A stretch of 64,000 nucleotides of DNA from positions 3,207,501 through 3,271,500 of the forward strand of contig NC_091866.1 of the NCBI RefSeq assembly GCF_019399895.1. The letters run 5' to 3'. Origin of the DNA: Cardiocondyla obscurior (lineage: Eukaryota; Arthropoda; Insecta; Hymenoptera; Formicidae). Position numbers and translations under genes: made by a program. Positions 41,601 to 52,955 of this stretch are shown in pieces (within the stretch, counting starts at the first letter, position 1; the number at the start of each line of letters is the position of its first letter). The notes under the pieces were generated by a model. That model had not been told where the DNA came from, did not search any database, and was given only the letters and a program-made list of their open reading frames with translations.

Positions 41601-44600
41601 TTTTAATGTAAAAATAATTGCCACTCTTTTAATAATTCTAATTAAAAACCCCGAGAGGTGTCCGATACGTGAACGTACATATTACGCTCCTAATAATTTT
41701 TGACGTAATTAATAACGTCGTAAAGTCACATCTGGTTTAAGTACCGTTTCTATCGATAATCGCGATATGCTCCTTCCTTTACGTCTTTTATTCAATGGCC
41801 GTATTGTACGAGTGCAACGAAAGTCGGAGTTTGGTCGGCTATTTTCATCCCGAGTTCGGCCGCTCTTTCTCTCCTCCCGAGTGGCCTTCCTCTAACCCTT
41901 GATTTTCATCGATTCGCGACCACCCTCTTTTACCTCCCCCCTTATGGCCTCGCCACAAAGCAACCCTTGTGACACGCCACGGTGAAACGGCTCTTATGTG
42001 TATCTCCGTATCGGCGAAAGCAAACAGCGAAAGAGAGAGGAAGTGTGTGTGAAAGTTCGATAAAAAAAAAATAAATAAAAAAAAAGAAAATAAAATAATG
42101 CACTTTATATCATTTCTTTCCTAGCAAAAATAATAATAGAGTTCTGATGTATATATAAAAAAGGGGGAAAAGGGGAGTCTCAATCTCGATTCTGTACGGC
42201 TAAAGAATTGGAACATATATCCGGGAACAGTGGTTTACGAGAGAGAAGTTATAGGATCGCGAATATCACGAGTTATGGAATTCTCGAAATGGGATCAAGC
42301 GTAATAGTCAGAAGCACATGCAGACGATCGTAACTTTCGCGCAGCGAGCTATTTGCATCCCCGACTAGATGCACAAAGAGACGGATAGCGATACCCCCCC
42401 GAAAGTCTGATAATAATTTTAGGACGCCCAGGAAAAGCATCCGACCGCTCGAGTAACTAAAATTATGCCGCCTACCATTCCCATTTTGCAAACTTAAGAA
42501 GTTGACAAGTAGTTACGAAGCGAATTATTCTGCGGGCGCGCCTCGCCTTGGGGATCGGAATACCAAGTTCCTTCATTTCCCGAGTAACGTATAAAATTTC
42601 CACGCAAATCTGGTCCTAACCGGGTAGCGCGACCGATCGAACGAAAGCAGGTAAACTGCAAGAAGCTAAAAAGATCCTTGGACTTTTACGTGTGTGACCG
42701 CCGATTTCGATAAACCGTGCCGATTCGCGTCCGACCCCGGGGTTCGAAAAAAAAAATACGCGCCTACACATACCCGGCGCGTCATCGATTACATCTACAA
42801 CGGATGCTGCAACGTGTAATGGCGTTATGTATAACGCTACTTCCATCTCACCTTCGTCATTCATCGGAAGCGCCGACTTTCACGCCTGTGTGTCGACAGG
42901 CCGATGATGTTTATCGAAAGCAAACGGAGCCCCCTTTTCGTTTCGTCCTATTGTCGTAAAACCCGGGCAGCAAGACCACCCCGTCGGTTTTCTCGCGTCT
43001 TCCCAACTTTACTGTTATATTATTTCCGCTCGAATTTATCACCAGGTTAAAGACCCGTCACTCTAAATTATCGATTCTCGCTCGGCTGCCGCAAGACACA
43101 CGGAAACAACTTCCGCCCGCCCGCCCACGATTCTCAAATATTAACACATTCGGTTGGAAAGAAACGTAATCTCACGTCGTCCCACAAAAGATTTTGACGT
43201 AATTCCGTAGCTTACGGAACGTACAATGAAATTCCCCGACAAAAGTACCTGTCAGTTTCACGTTAAATAAATCAGTTTCAACGCTAATTTATGCACAGAC
43301 ACGTAAAGAGAATACTAAGAAACACTACATGCATGCATAAATAATGACCAGATAATTGCAGAATACGCAATCACCTAAGATAAACAAAAGCTAAAAGAGA
43401 TTCACGATACAAAAGTATACTACTGAATAAATCCGCAGAAATATATACGCAATCGTAAAACAAATCATGAATCGTAGCAATTTAAAACTTACTGAAAAAA
43501 AAACTCTGCATGATCTACACTTAAACGAATATGAATTTTACTCATCTCTTTTTTTTTTCTTTTTCTCCCCTCCCTACCCCGGCCGAAATACCAAATACAG
43601 CTTTAATCTAAAAATAATACGCAGTAGATTACAGTACGCGATGAAATCAGCCGATTGCAGCTCGACGAGAAAATTGAAAATAACGTGTTCTTCGAGATAT
43701 GTGTGGCGTGCGTGTGCGGAATATATATCCGATACTGCAATCCCATGCAGATTCGCGTATAACGTTCTCGCCGGGCGAAATGCAACAAGGAGCAAATACG
43801 AGCCTCGTTTTCTGTTCGATCGGGTTAACAACGCAACGCGGTCACCTGCACCGCGCCGATATGCAAGTGGATCATTCGTTTATCGCTACTTCAGACAACT
43901 CGTAACTCTATCCAGGGCAATCTAATTTCATTATTCCGGCGCGGGCGATAAACGTGGGTGTGCAATTGCGGCGAAGCCATCGCCTAGGCGTTGCCGGCGG
44001 CGCAGTCGATACCCCCGGCGATACCTGGGGCAAGGCGTAAGCCCGAGTACACGAAGATATCAGAAGGCGGAACGGAATGATGTCATATGAAATAAATCCG
44101 CTCTCGATTACGCAACTGTTTGCGATGCGGCGATTTATCTGTTATCTCGTTCGGCGTAGATGAAAGATAGATTTTCTCGGATCGCACGGCAGTCTTCGCC
44201 GTGACGGAGTCGAACGACGCGACGATAACGCTTGTCGCGATCCGACACGAAACCCCGCGGAAGTCAGCTGCGTACACAGCCGTGAGAATTAATTAATATA
44301 TAGGCAGATGTGACACAAATGTCTCTATAAAAGTTATACGCGTGATAACATTTGAAGCACGTGCCGCAATGAAACCGTACGACACCCGTGTACTCCGGTG
44401 GACGATTCTGAAATAGTTCGCGGCGCGTATACCTCAGATACATATGTGATATTTATTTTGAATTCTTCTTCGACGGAGCGTATCGTGATTTTTCACGGCG
44501 GGTTAGCTCAGATGTCGCTTAAATGTTTTTTTATCTCAAGAATGTGCTTCAAACGTCGGACGGTATGCACTTTCGAGGTCGCGCTAAAAGTTGAAACTCG

Positions 44601-47600
44601 AAAGAAAAATACGACGTCCTATTCGCACGTCAAATATTTACACGTGCATCTTTGAGGTATCATTACGTGATAAATAAATACGTAGCGGGGTAAGGAAAAC
44701 GTATGAAAATCGATTATGTAACGTAGGCGATAAAGTTGCGGGCGGAGGCGCCGAAACTTTTCAAAAATTTGTGACGGCACGTGGGTTAGTCTCGTTACTA
44801 CCGTCGATGTCGCGTGGGCACGTGAAACCGATATAGCTCAGCGTAAAAAGCCCCTTGAATCCCCGGACTGCGCGCCGTGGACGTCGCAGCTGCGTAATTG
44901 CGTAACGCCGCGTGAACGCTCGCGACATAATCTCGTTACAGATTGAACGAAGCACCTCAAGCCGCGCGGCCGTGAACTTTCGTTAGGAAGAAAAGAGGTA
45001 ACTCAATACCTATCGTCCAGTGTTCTCCCCGGTATTAACATTGGATTAGAAACCAGAACCGAAATAAAGTAGAGGAGCGAAACTTTCACGGATCGTATTC
45101 CCTTTCCAGTATTTAATTTAGTAACGATGAGAAAAATTCAGTGCACCGAATATTCATTCGCGCTCTTAATCATACGCGAGATTAGATAATCTTTCCGCAA
45201 TCCAAGCGTACTGTTTAACCCCGAAGAACGTGTACCTAGCGCAAGTTATGCGAATATATATATACGCAAGAACATTTTACACAATGTCTACAGATATACA
45301 TTACAACGTTACACTATAATAGCGGAGAGCGTCGTGGAACATACTCCCAAGTGAATTTGAGAGACATGTAGCGAGAGGAAATATAGCTATAGTACCCGTA
45401 TACTGTTCTTCGTCATGGACAATGGAAGCGCAATGCCCTTTCGTGACAAAAATAAATCTTAGATTAAACGCAAATTGGAGTTTAAAATAGAAATAAAAAA
45501 ATACTTTGATTCGACTTCGTAAACGTGATTAAAAATAAAAAGTAGTAAACACGTGTATACACGTGTGGTGTGTGTCTCAATAATATAGATACAAATCGTT
45601 ACGTCACCTGTTTGTCAATATTTTTTACAAAAATACTTAAAAAAAAAAAAAAATATATATATATCTCTGCCAGTTTTATGTGGATATTAATTAATTACAT
45701 TGCTACTTTTAATATATTTTATCGAAAAAAACACATTCTCTAAAACAATATAAATAAAAAACGCGGCTTAAAATCTATTTGTATCTCACAAGCGTATAAA
45801 AATAAAAAATAAAAAACCGTGTGTTAATAAGATAGCACATATACAATGTAATAATAATTTTTCAAAAATTATCGAGATAAATGACCACATTAATTCGAAG
45901 AAAGAAAAATACAACCAACATAAAAAAAACACAGAGGAAAAAAAAAAATAATGAAACGTTCATTTACGTAAGATTTGTAGCTACGAGTTACCACGTCACG
46001 CGAGATATTTTGCATTTTATTAATCAAATGTTAATGACACAATATCCGGTTTGTTAAGAGTATAACGACGTCACGGTCGTTAGCGATTTACCGCAATCGA
46101 AGTGGATCGTGATGCGATTGCTGAAGTGTCCGCGTGTGTTTGGCGATGAAACAATCAGCCGGGATAATTTACTCTCACGCAATCATCAATCACGTGTCTC
46201 TAATCTGCGTTCCGATCAAGTATTTACGCGGCTAATGAAACCCGTTTAATTTCAGATACAATTTAATTTCGAACGAAGTACAAAACCCGACGAGAGTTTC
46301 AACCGTTCGTCGGTCCACGTCAACGCAGCATCCGTGTTCTTTCACGTCTCACTTCGCGACCTTTGTGCCCGATATGTCGAAGGAAAAATGAACTGATAAA
46401 TCAACAGTATCCGTAAAACGTTTCGCTTCCGCGAAAATGGGTTCGTTCTATATCTCTTTTTATCGCTTCGGCAATATTATGACAAAATTACATTCAATAT
46501 TTGAAAAGGCACGCTAGGCCTACGCTCTTATAAAATTCTAATTAATATTAATTTTATGAATTACGTAGATGTTAGAAGAGACATCATAGTTTTCTGAAAA
46601 AATTTTAAAACTGCCTCAAAATCAAAAGTCATACTTCATTGTAAACGTCTGTTAGGGAATTGGTCAAGATTGTTCTAATTTTAATGAAAATGTCAATGGA
46701 GTTTGATCAAGAGCTACCGTCATAAAGTTGTCGATGGAAATTACTTTTCGTAAGTTCCATTGAAGTGGAAATAATAACAACGCCTTCGCTTTTAATAAAA
46801 GAAGTCGATCCGTACCGCAGGAAAACTCATTACCGAAAATACATCGGAGTTTATGTAATGTATTATTCAAATCTCGCGTTACAGAGTTTAAAAAAAGAAA
46901 ATAAAAAAGGCCTCGTAAATTAGTCTACTAATTTCCGTTTAAGCAAATTTAATTTAAATATAAATTTAACAGTATGCGCTTTTACCTCAAAAAGCTTTCC
47001 AATATCTCTGGTGAAAAATTTAATTTCCGAGCCTAAAATCAAATTGCCAACAGTTCTCGAATTTTCTTTTATGGATTTTTTTACTCAAAGAAAAAAAAGA
47101 GAGAGAGAGAGAGAGAGAACGGGGAAGGGCTAGGCATCTATTTTCCATTATGGAAAAGGGAATGCGAGTATAGGTCAACAACTGTGAACTCGCTGCAAGC
47201 TCGTCGGGTGTACATATTCCATACTTGTATGACTACGTATGTGTGTTCTCGCGTTTGTGTGTGAAACATGAGACAGTCTGTCAGTGGTAAGTGGACAGAA
47301 GGGTCAGATGTTTTGTGCGGCGATTTATAGGCCTAATAATGTATAGACGCCTTGTACGTACACACATTCGTGTGTATGTATTTCATATTCGTTGGTGACT
47401 CGATATATATGTTTTTTTAATTACACGCCAAAGTTCGAGACTTAAAGATTCCATTTAAATGGTTGCGACCAGCAGAGTAGAAAAAAAAAATTAGAAGAAA
47501 GTGCAAAGGTTTGAATGGCCAAAAAATTAAGTAAAGTTTAAATTTCATTTTTAAACAAAGTAATACCGCGCGGAAAAAAGATTCTCCCTAAAGATTGCGT

Positions 47601-50600
47601 CATACTAATGTAAATGATAGTAATCTCAGAATCCTGGGTCTGATCTCAAACTTTTCACACCGTATATTTTCTCGGTATCGTGGCAAAACAGACTCAAAAA
47701 AAAAAAAAAAAAAAAAACACTAATGATACAAACAAAATTAAATTAAATAAAAAAAAAGTATTTAGAAAATTCTAAGAGTAATATTTTAATAATTTATATT
47801 AAAAGTAAAGGCTTCAGAAAAAAATGATAAGATGTTTGTTATTTGAATAAATAATTAACTATCAAATTTATACGCTAAATTATATTATAATTATTTAATA
47901 AGTGTAACATTAAGACAATAATTTGGAAATCTACTTCGTTGGAGTATTAACCTAGCTTTGTTACAAGTGCCTTAAGCATAGGATGAAGTGGAGTAACTGA
48001 AACCGCTACATAAATAGGTCAATGCACAATGAGTTTCCAATAATTAAATTAATAGCTATTATATTTTGATAATCTTGTAATAACCATTAACTAGTGCCAC
48101 TTCTTTATATCATAACAATCCTATACCTATACATAATAAATACGATTTTTGAATAGAAATATACCGCGTATTAAAAGAAAAAAAAAAAAGGTTATTAATC
48201 ATGAAACAAGCTTGAATAAATTAATTTTTCAAAATTATAATATTATCGTCGTTATTTATCGACTAGTTTCAATTACATCAGACAACTTTATGTTATTTTT
48301 AGCCGATCGTTGCAAACATTAGTTACGCAACAATGAAATTAACTACGTGCGAAAACTATAATAGTGCGAATAGCCGCCCGTTTTTGTTTCGCGTGCCAAG
48401 ATACAAGTTAATGGATCAAACGATCTCGTTGCGCGCGGATTTCCTCTTCGATAAAGCGACTAAAGAAAACCGCAAAATTCGATAACGACATATGGATTGA
48501 AAAGCGATTTCGCTATGACGTGTACATAAAACTAGGAAACCTGTTAAATAAATCTTATTTGCCGTCATATATGCGTACGTGTGTATGTGTACATGTGTGC
48601 GGAAGCTATGTGCGCGATTAGATCAATATGTGCAAGTGAAATGAACCACAATACTGTAGTTCAGAAGTGAGAAGTCGAACAAAATGCGCAATCTTTTGTT
48701 AAAATGACGTAAGTGCTTCGAGAAACTGTTACAAGTTGAATTTACGTGAATTAGTAAAAGCGAACAACGTAAGGAGCGTCGTAACTAATTAGGTTTTCAT
48801 TATTTTAATTCTAATTTTAATTAATATAAATAATAAAAAATTATATATAATTTTTGATTCATCAATTAAGTCAATAATTTAATTTACTTAATGACATACA
48901 TATCAAAGTTTAATATTAACCTAATATACCACTTTGCATAGCTTTTAATTTTTAAAAGGCAACTAAATATAATGTGGTACGTTAATAATTCGCTTTTTTA
49001 TCGTACAACGATAAAAAAAATCACATATGTAAGTAATTTTTTGTGCCGACAGATTAAAAAAATGCTATAAACAGTCAAATATCGTTCTTTTTTTTTTTAT
49101 TAACGCGACGCTCTCTTATCTGATTTAGCATTTTTAGCATTGGAATAATAAGATTCGTAAATACAGTCTACAGTACGGGTAAAGATGGGATTCGAATGGA
49201 AGGTCATAGCCATAAATCTACAGACCGGTTCTATTAATTCGCCATTTCCTTCAGTTTTTACATAACGTTTCATCTTCCGCGCCCATGAATCGTTTTCTTC
49301 GAATATTTATTTGCTGATATTCGTAGCTTCATTAACAAAACATTGCGCAACGCCGACGGAGGAATTAATTCTTGCCGCGTAGTTCTGCCCCACATACGCG
49401 ATATCGTGAACTTCGTTATATTACCTTCGTTATAACGTATCTAATTAAAATTATTCATCCTATTAACAAATGTGCAGACAATATGAAAATTTTAATTAAT
49501 ATAAAGATAAAACTTATAATTTAAGCTCCACCTAATTTAGGATGTTCAAACCATTTGCACTTCCCGTAAAATATATAAAATACGATAATCCCGTGGACTT
49601 TAGCAGCGACTAAATCCATACACAAAGTACTATAAAATTCCAAAGCCTTGATAATGAAAAAGATAAAAAAAATTTCATATTCATGAATTTAGCATTAAAA
49701 ATATTATTAGCCAAGGACCTTCCGTTATCATAATTATCTGCGAAAAATTCAACACTTTAAACGTAGGCAACGTGAAATAATAATAGTCAGGAAAAAAAAT
49801 TTTCTTTTTTAATTTTTTACAGTAATTGAAGTATGAATAAAAATTCAGAAAGACAAATGCGGAACTGGTACACCTTTGCAGAAACGAAAACGAAAGAAAA
49901 GGGAAGCAGTGGTTTTGTCAATGCTAACGTACGATAAATAAAAAATATCAATGTAATTATACCTAGGTATATTTGATCTTTTTAAAATAACCTCGTTCGA
50001 GAAGAAATTTTTCGCAAAGCATCTTTTACTCGATGGATTAATATAACTGCACATATTCATGGAAAATTTCCCACATATTTACTTTGAGAGGAACAGTTTA
50101 CAATGACATTCTCCCGGTTCTGCATAAAATTATTTCAGGAAAGAGTAGCATGCAAATACTTGATCAACTTTCAAAATATACATTGTTACGTCAGCGACGC
50201 GTGTCTGGCTTACAGACACACGGCATATGCGAACGAAAATGCAGATCGGTCGGAGAATTCGACACGGAGATGCGAGCGCGTTACGCCGAGCGGTCCGAAA
50301 TCACATTGTCATGAGATGCGTTTCGTCATCGTGATATGCGCTTCGCGATCGCGAAATGTTATGCGACAAGTGCGTGGGGCACGACGTCATCAATTGTCAC
50401 GGCCGCTGGTCACAAATGCACACGTGGATAGTAATCATTGCGAATCATGTCGGACGCGACTCTACCGCGACTCTTTTTCACGACATATGTTTCGCGTTGC
50501 GCGATCGGCGAGCGAATCAAAGAGCTCGATCATTTAATTATTTAAACGTCTTGTAAGTTTCTTTTCCCTTTTTTTTTGTTTGTCGCTACAAGATGAAGGG

Positions 50601-52955
50601 CTGATTGCTACAACTTTACGAGAAGCTCTACTCGACAAATTATGCGTCTTTACATGTTTAAAAGGAAAGCTAAAAACGGCCACCTGTTCACCTGACGGAT
50701 CTCAAGAAGTTGAGACACTTTGCCCGTAGTCGAAAGCGGACGAGCGAAGGTCCCGCTAAGAAAGAAGTGATGGAAGATCGGCACGTGAATACGCTTAGTG
50801 CATATGTAAGAAGCGCCGCCGCTGATTCTCGCATCGCAATGGAAGGTTTCTAATTCGGACCGAGGAGGAAGAACGAAGCGAGCACGTCAAGGCTGGATCG
50901 TTTAATCACAGACCGGCCGGCCCGAAAGCATTATTAACTGGGGTTTATGCATCTGTCCGTCTTGACGGCGAAGAGGAAGACGGACGATATCTCGTTGCGC
51001 CGTCGCGACGAGAGGAGACTACCACGGCACCGGGATTCGCGACGAGGAAGTCAACACAGTTACGATTAAATAAGATAACTCCGAGTCAATTATTTAGCGC
51101 AATAAATTTCAGTTAAACTATTTGCCGCCTGTGCGAGCGAACAATCGCTTAGCTAATAAAAATTCGCAACTGCAAAAGTGTACCTTCTTCTATCAATTCG
51201 TTTCAACAAATGTGAAGTAATTAGTCGAGTTATCGCATTAAAAAATAACGTTTCATCAGTCTCATTAAATAATTGAAAATCAGTAAATTTAACTAAAAAA
51301 AAAAACCCTTGCGTTGCTCTGTAAAAGCTGAGTGCCTCTGTTAATAATGAACTCTAAACTCCATTATCAATATGCCGTCGAAGAGCTAAAGCGAACGACA
51401 CGTACAAAAAGTGGATTAATGATCTAATAAAAAAGAGACGAAAGGAAGAGGGAAGAGAAAAAGAGAGAGAGTGAGACTTTTTTTTTCTGTCATGTTTCAA
51501 ATAATCGCGTCATTTAACTCAAAATTTACGCACACCGTTCCGAACTCGACAATCGAGAACATCTATCGGAATGCATAAGGAATAAAGGTGTTAGAGAAAA
51601 TGAGAGTGATCAATCCGTAAACCTGTTAGCTGCATCAATATTAATTGAGCGCTAATTTTAGAACAGCCTATCGTTCCATATGCCGCGGCAGAGATAATCA
51701 ATCTCTCATTACGCACGGGATTGTAAATAAAAATCCGCGACATAATAAACGTACGATTAATAAAACATCAGGCAGGAATTAACAAGCCGACCGGAATTAA
51801 TACCGCTGATAGTAAAACGCGTTACCGATCGTGATATTTATTAAATCGATTAAATAAATTAAATAAAGTAACAGCGTGTCGGCTGTAGTTGTCGCTTGTG
51901 TAATAAATAAAAAAAAGGGGAGGGGGGGTTGTTCGGATTTTTTTTTAAACATAGGGGCGTCGGTTTGAAAGCCGCGAGGGGGGAGAAAGGGAAGATCGAG
52001 ACTTCTTCACAACTGATTAACCGAAGAATCTTGATCTCTCGAAGAATCGAGCACGAAAATGATAGCGAGGGGTGATTCGAGTGATATCAAAGGTGGGGCG
52101 TAATCGAAAATAATAAGTGGCAGCGATCGTCTTTTGTCAAAATCGATTGGAAGGGGGTGAGAGCTCGCGAACAACCCCCTTTCGTCACAGCAGACCTGTC
52201 GATGCAAGCCGTTCCATGATGAGTTTCTCCCCGAGGCGTTCACCTACTCTTCTCCCGGGGATGCAAACTCGATCGTTACTGGAACGCATCCGACGCATAG
52301 ACACGTTTACGAGGAGAGCGAAAGCGTGCCAGCGCGCACGGGCCGCCGTATTTTCGGGATCGCGTTCAAATAATAAGGGGCTAATGATAGTAACGAGTGT
52401 AACGGTTACAAAAGCTGAAAATACGAATAGCGTCAAGCGAACGTTTGCGCACGTTTCACACCGTTTCGCGGGAAAGAGTTATTTGCCGCCAGCTACTCAC
52501 TTGGGAGCAGGCTTCGTGTTTATAATCAGATTCTCAGGAGATAATACATAAAGGCTGTCTGTTTTTTAGAATGAGATCTATTTATAAATTATTACTTTCA
52601 GCAACGCCTCGCCAGTTGTCTTCAAAATTTTGACAAAAATGTACCGAATGAGTTATTATTGGCGTTACGTTTCGTCGCGGACGTACGGCGGTGATAATAA
52701 AATTCAGGATGCGTCCCAGAAACAATCGGTAATAAATAAGAAAGCGTGGAACTGGACTCACCATATGAAGTCCTTGCAGTGGCTGCAGAAGGTGGGCTGC
52801 TTGAAGAAACGGGGCATGAAGTTGTGATTCTTGACCACGTAGACATTCTTCTTCTTGAGGGCACCCTTCCGGCCCCGCAGCTTTTTGGCGAAGGCGGTGT
52901 TGATGTCGCCGGGCTCGAAGGAGTCCTCGCACGTGTTGTCCTGGTCGTCCGTCAT
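9671..52955 (-). CDS. Pkc53E: Conventional protein kinase C (Pkc53E-like), complete
   Basis: Ca2+/diacylglycerol-activated Ser/Thr kinase acting at membranes. The coding exons in sense order are 52955-52762, 29527-29496, 29401-29319, then 24788-24677 or 19406-19298, then 14631-14503, 13453-13300, 12884-12656, 12476-12345, 12267-12094, 11612-11521, 11093-10892, 10387-10199, 10032-9892 and 9823-9671. They total 671 codons (670 with the second alternative), and every phase fits. Visible elements are the pseudosubstrate GRKGALKKKNV (about 28-38), C1A (44-93), C1B (109-158) and a C2 domain with the Ca2+-binding aspartates (PMDPNGLSDPY, EVWDWDRTSRND). The kinase domain runs from 342, with GKGSFGKV, Lys371, YRDLKLDN (Asp466), DFG at 484-486 and activation-loop Thr500. 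The tail has the turn motif TPTD at Thr642 and the hydrophobic motif FMGFSY at Ser661. ATG 52955 has a good context (GGCACCATGA) and is the first ATG in its frame. The gene could instead be named as an inaC paralogue, but it is a conventional PKC. Confidence 0.95.
12885..13299 (-). other. PKC intron inside the C2 domain
   Basis: A GT-AG intron of 415 bases splitting the codon for Phe235. It contains a short poly(A) run near 13207. No other feature is seen. Confidence 0.75.
13454..14502 (-). other. PKC intron, about 1.05 kb
   Basis: Non-coding. It contains two CACGTG E-boxes at 14242-14247 and 14260-14265, 12 bases apart, and several short A-rich runs. No exon or RNA gene is recognised. Confidence 0.65.
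14242..14265. promoter_or_regulatory. Pair of CACGTG E-boxes in a PKC intron
   Basis: Two perfect palindromic CACGTG hexamers lie 12 bases apart (14242-14247 and 14260-14265). CACGTG is the binding core of several bHLH families (MYC/MAX, USF/MITF type, CLOCK/CYCLE). Single copies occur elsewhere in the window, so function is unproven. Confidence 0.3.
14503..14631 (-). CDS. Pkc53E: PKC exon, C1B tail and C2 start
   Basis: It encodes CDMNVHKRCEESVPNLCG, finishing the C1B zinc sites, then CDHTERRGRIHL, the start of C2. It begins with two bases of a codon, so it needs a phase-1 exon before it. Both C1B alternatives satisfy this and the C1A exon does not. Confidence 0.9.
14632..19297 (-). other. 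PKC intron after alternative C1B exon B
   Basis: About 4.7 kb of non-coding sequence. A CpG-richer block at roughly 16200-17100 stands out from AT-rich surroundings. Open frames there are short, Arg/Ser-rich and match nothing known to me. The intron contains a TTTTA-type run (about 18610-18652) and a short (TA)n at 18974-18990. Confidence 0.6.
19298..19406 (-). CDS. Pkc53E: PKC alternative C1B exon B (divergent, His22)
   Basis: 109 bases, phase 0 in and phase 1 out, so it is exchangeable with the exon at 24677-24788. It encodes ASQKHKWEVFTYL and TPTFCDHCGSMLHGIAHQG followed by LKCS. All C1B zinc-ligand spacings (H-x12-C-x2-C-x13-C) and Pro11, Gly23 and Gln27 are kept. About 20 of 36 residues match exon A, but position 22 is His instead of Tyr and the loop residues differ (WEVF, IA). 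It has a strong acceptor (CTTGTTCCCAG) and a weak donor (CAG then GTAGTT). Because the domain constraints are preserved, it is unlikely to be a dead duplicate. Confidence 0.85.
19708..19758. promoter_or_regulatory. Triplet of CACGTG E-boxes near C1B exon B
   Basis: Perfect CACGTG sites lie at 19708-19713, 19717-19722 and 19753-19758. They are about 300 bases upstream, in the sense direction, of the divergent C1B exon. The first two are three bases apart, a tight tandem spacing. Confidence 0.35.
24323..24372. repeat. (GA)n microsatellite
   Basis: A GAGAGACAGAGAGA-type simple repeat about 300 bases downstream, in the PKC sense direction, of alternative exon A. On the sense strand it is CU-rich. 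Confidence 0.8.
24677..24788 (-). CDS. Pkc53E: PKC alternative C1B exon A (canonical, Tyr22)
   Basis: 112 bases, phase 0 in and phase 1 out. It encodes DTRTKHQFKQHTYN and SPTFCDHCGSLLYGVFHQG followed by MKCQ. It provides C1B zinc ligands H1, C14, C17 and C31, and Tyr at C1B position 22, as in conventional PKCs of other animals. The donor (AAG then GTATCA) is weak and the acceptor (AATAACGCAG) is modest, which is compatible with regulated splicing. It is the closer match to vertebrate C1B. Confidence 0.9.
24789..29318 (-). other. PKC intron before alternative C1B exon A
   Basis: 4,530 bases of non-coding DNA. It holds an AAAAT-type simple repeat at 25421-25488 and otherwise mixed AT-rich and CpG-containing sequence. 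No other exon is recognised. Confidence 0.6.
25421..25488. repeat. (A)n/AAAAT simple repeat
   Basis: About 68 bases made only of A and T in AAAAT/AAAAAAAT units. It is low-complexity sequence in a PKC intron. Confidence 0.85.
29319..29401 (-). CDS. Pkc53E: PKC exon, end of C1A
   Basis: It encodes CSFVVHKRCHEYVTFTCPGA and the linker DKGADSD, ending in phase 0 before GTGAGT. Its phase-0 end is what makes either C1B exon joinable and the downstream C1B-tail exon not directly joinable. Confidence 0.92.
29496..29527 (-). CDS. Pkc53E: PKC 32-base micro-exon (C1A middle)
   Basis: It encodes GFGKQGYQCQ with partial codons at both ends, completing Trp65 and starting Val76. It supplies C74 of C1A and the second membrane loop. 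It is bounded by CTGTTACAG and GTAAGA. A 23,234-base intron precedes it and a 94-base intron follows it. Confidence 0.92.
31799..31824. repeat. Poly(A) tract
   Basis: 26 consecutive A residues in PKC intron 1. Similar tracts occur at 206-231, 35612-35640 and 60763-60788. No retrotransposon body or target-site duplication was recognised next to it. Confidence 0.8.
35612..35640. repeat. Poly(A) tract
   Basis: 29 consecutive A residues, the longest run in the window, in PKC intron 1. There is no recognisable retroelement attached. Confidence 0.8.
36360..37900. other. CpG-rich block inside PKC intron 1
   Basis: Sequence noticeably richer in CG dinucleotides than its surroundings, including a run around 36360-36395. 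Long but compositionally biased open frames arise here on the minus strand (37231-37806). No splice-compatible exon (needing a phase-2 end to join PKC exon 2) was found. It could be an internal regulatory region; this is inference from composition only. Confidence 0.35.
45549..45566. promoter_or_regulatory. 18-base palindrome with two E-boxes
   Basis: ACACGTGTATACACGTGT is a perfect palindrome carrying two CACGTG sites separated by TATA. It is located in PKC intron 1. It may be a bHLH dimer-pair site or chance; there is no other evidence. Confidence 0.3.
47099..47118. repeat. (GA)n microsatellite
   Basis: A short uninterrupted GA repeat in PKC intron 1 following an A-rich run. Confidence 0.8.
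52762..52955 (-). CDS. Pkc53E: PKC first coding exon
   Basis: It encodes residues 1-64 and two bases of Trp65: an acidic N-terminus, the pseudosubstrate and the first zinc ligands of C1A (H44, C57, C60). It ends TG then GTGAGT and joins the 32-base exon 23 kb away. The same frame stays open for about 100 codons upstream (to at least 53258) but without an ATG, so the annotated start is preferred. Confidence 0.92.

Larger units (their letters stand above)
29528..52761 (-). other. PKC intron 1, 23.2 kb
   Basis: A single intron running from the first coding exon to the 32-base exon. No recognisable gene, transposase or reverse transcriptase was found on either strand. It contains poly(A) runs (31799-31824, 35612-35640), a GA repeat (47099-47118), a double E-box palindrome (45549-45566) and a CpG-rich block (about 36360-37900). 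A 191-codon minus-strand open frame (37806-37231) within that block has basic, compositionally biased sequence and looks spurious. Alternative PKC first exons could be hidden here but none was identified. Confidence 0.6.

Noticed and set aside
50103..50537. 144-codon plus-strand open frame
   Set aside because: There is no domain, splice context or known similarity; the frame overlaps another open frame.
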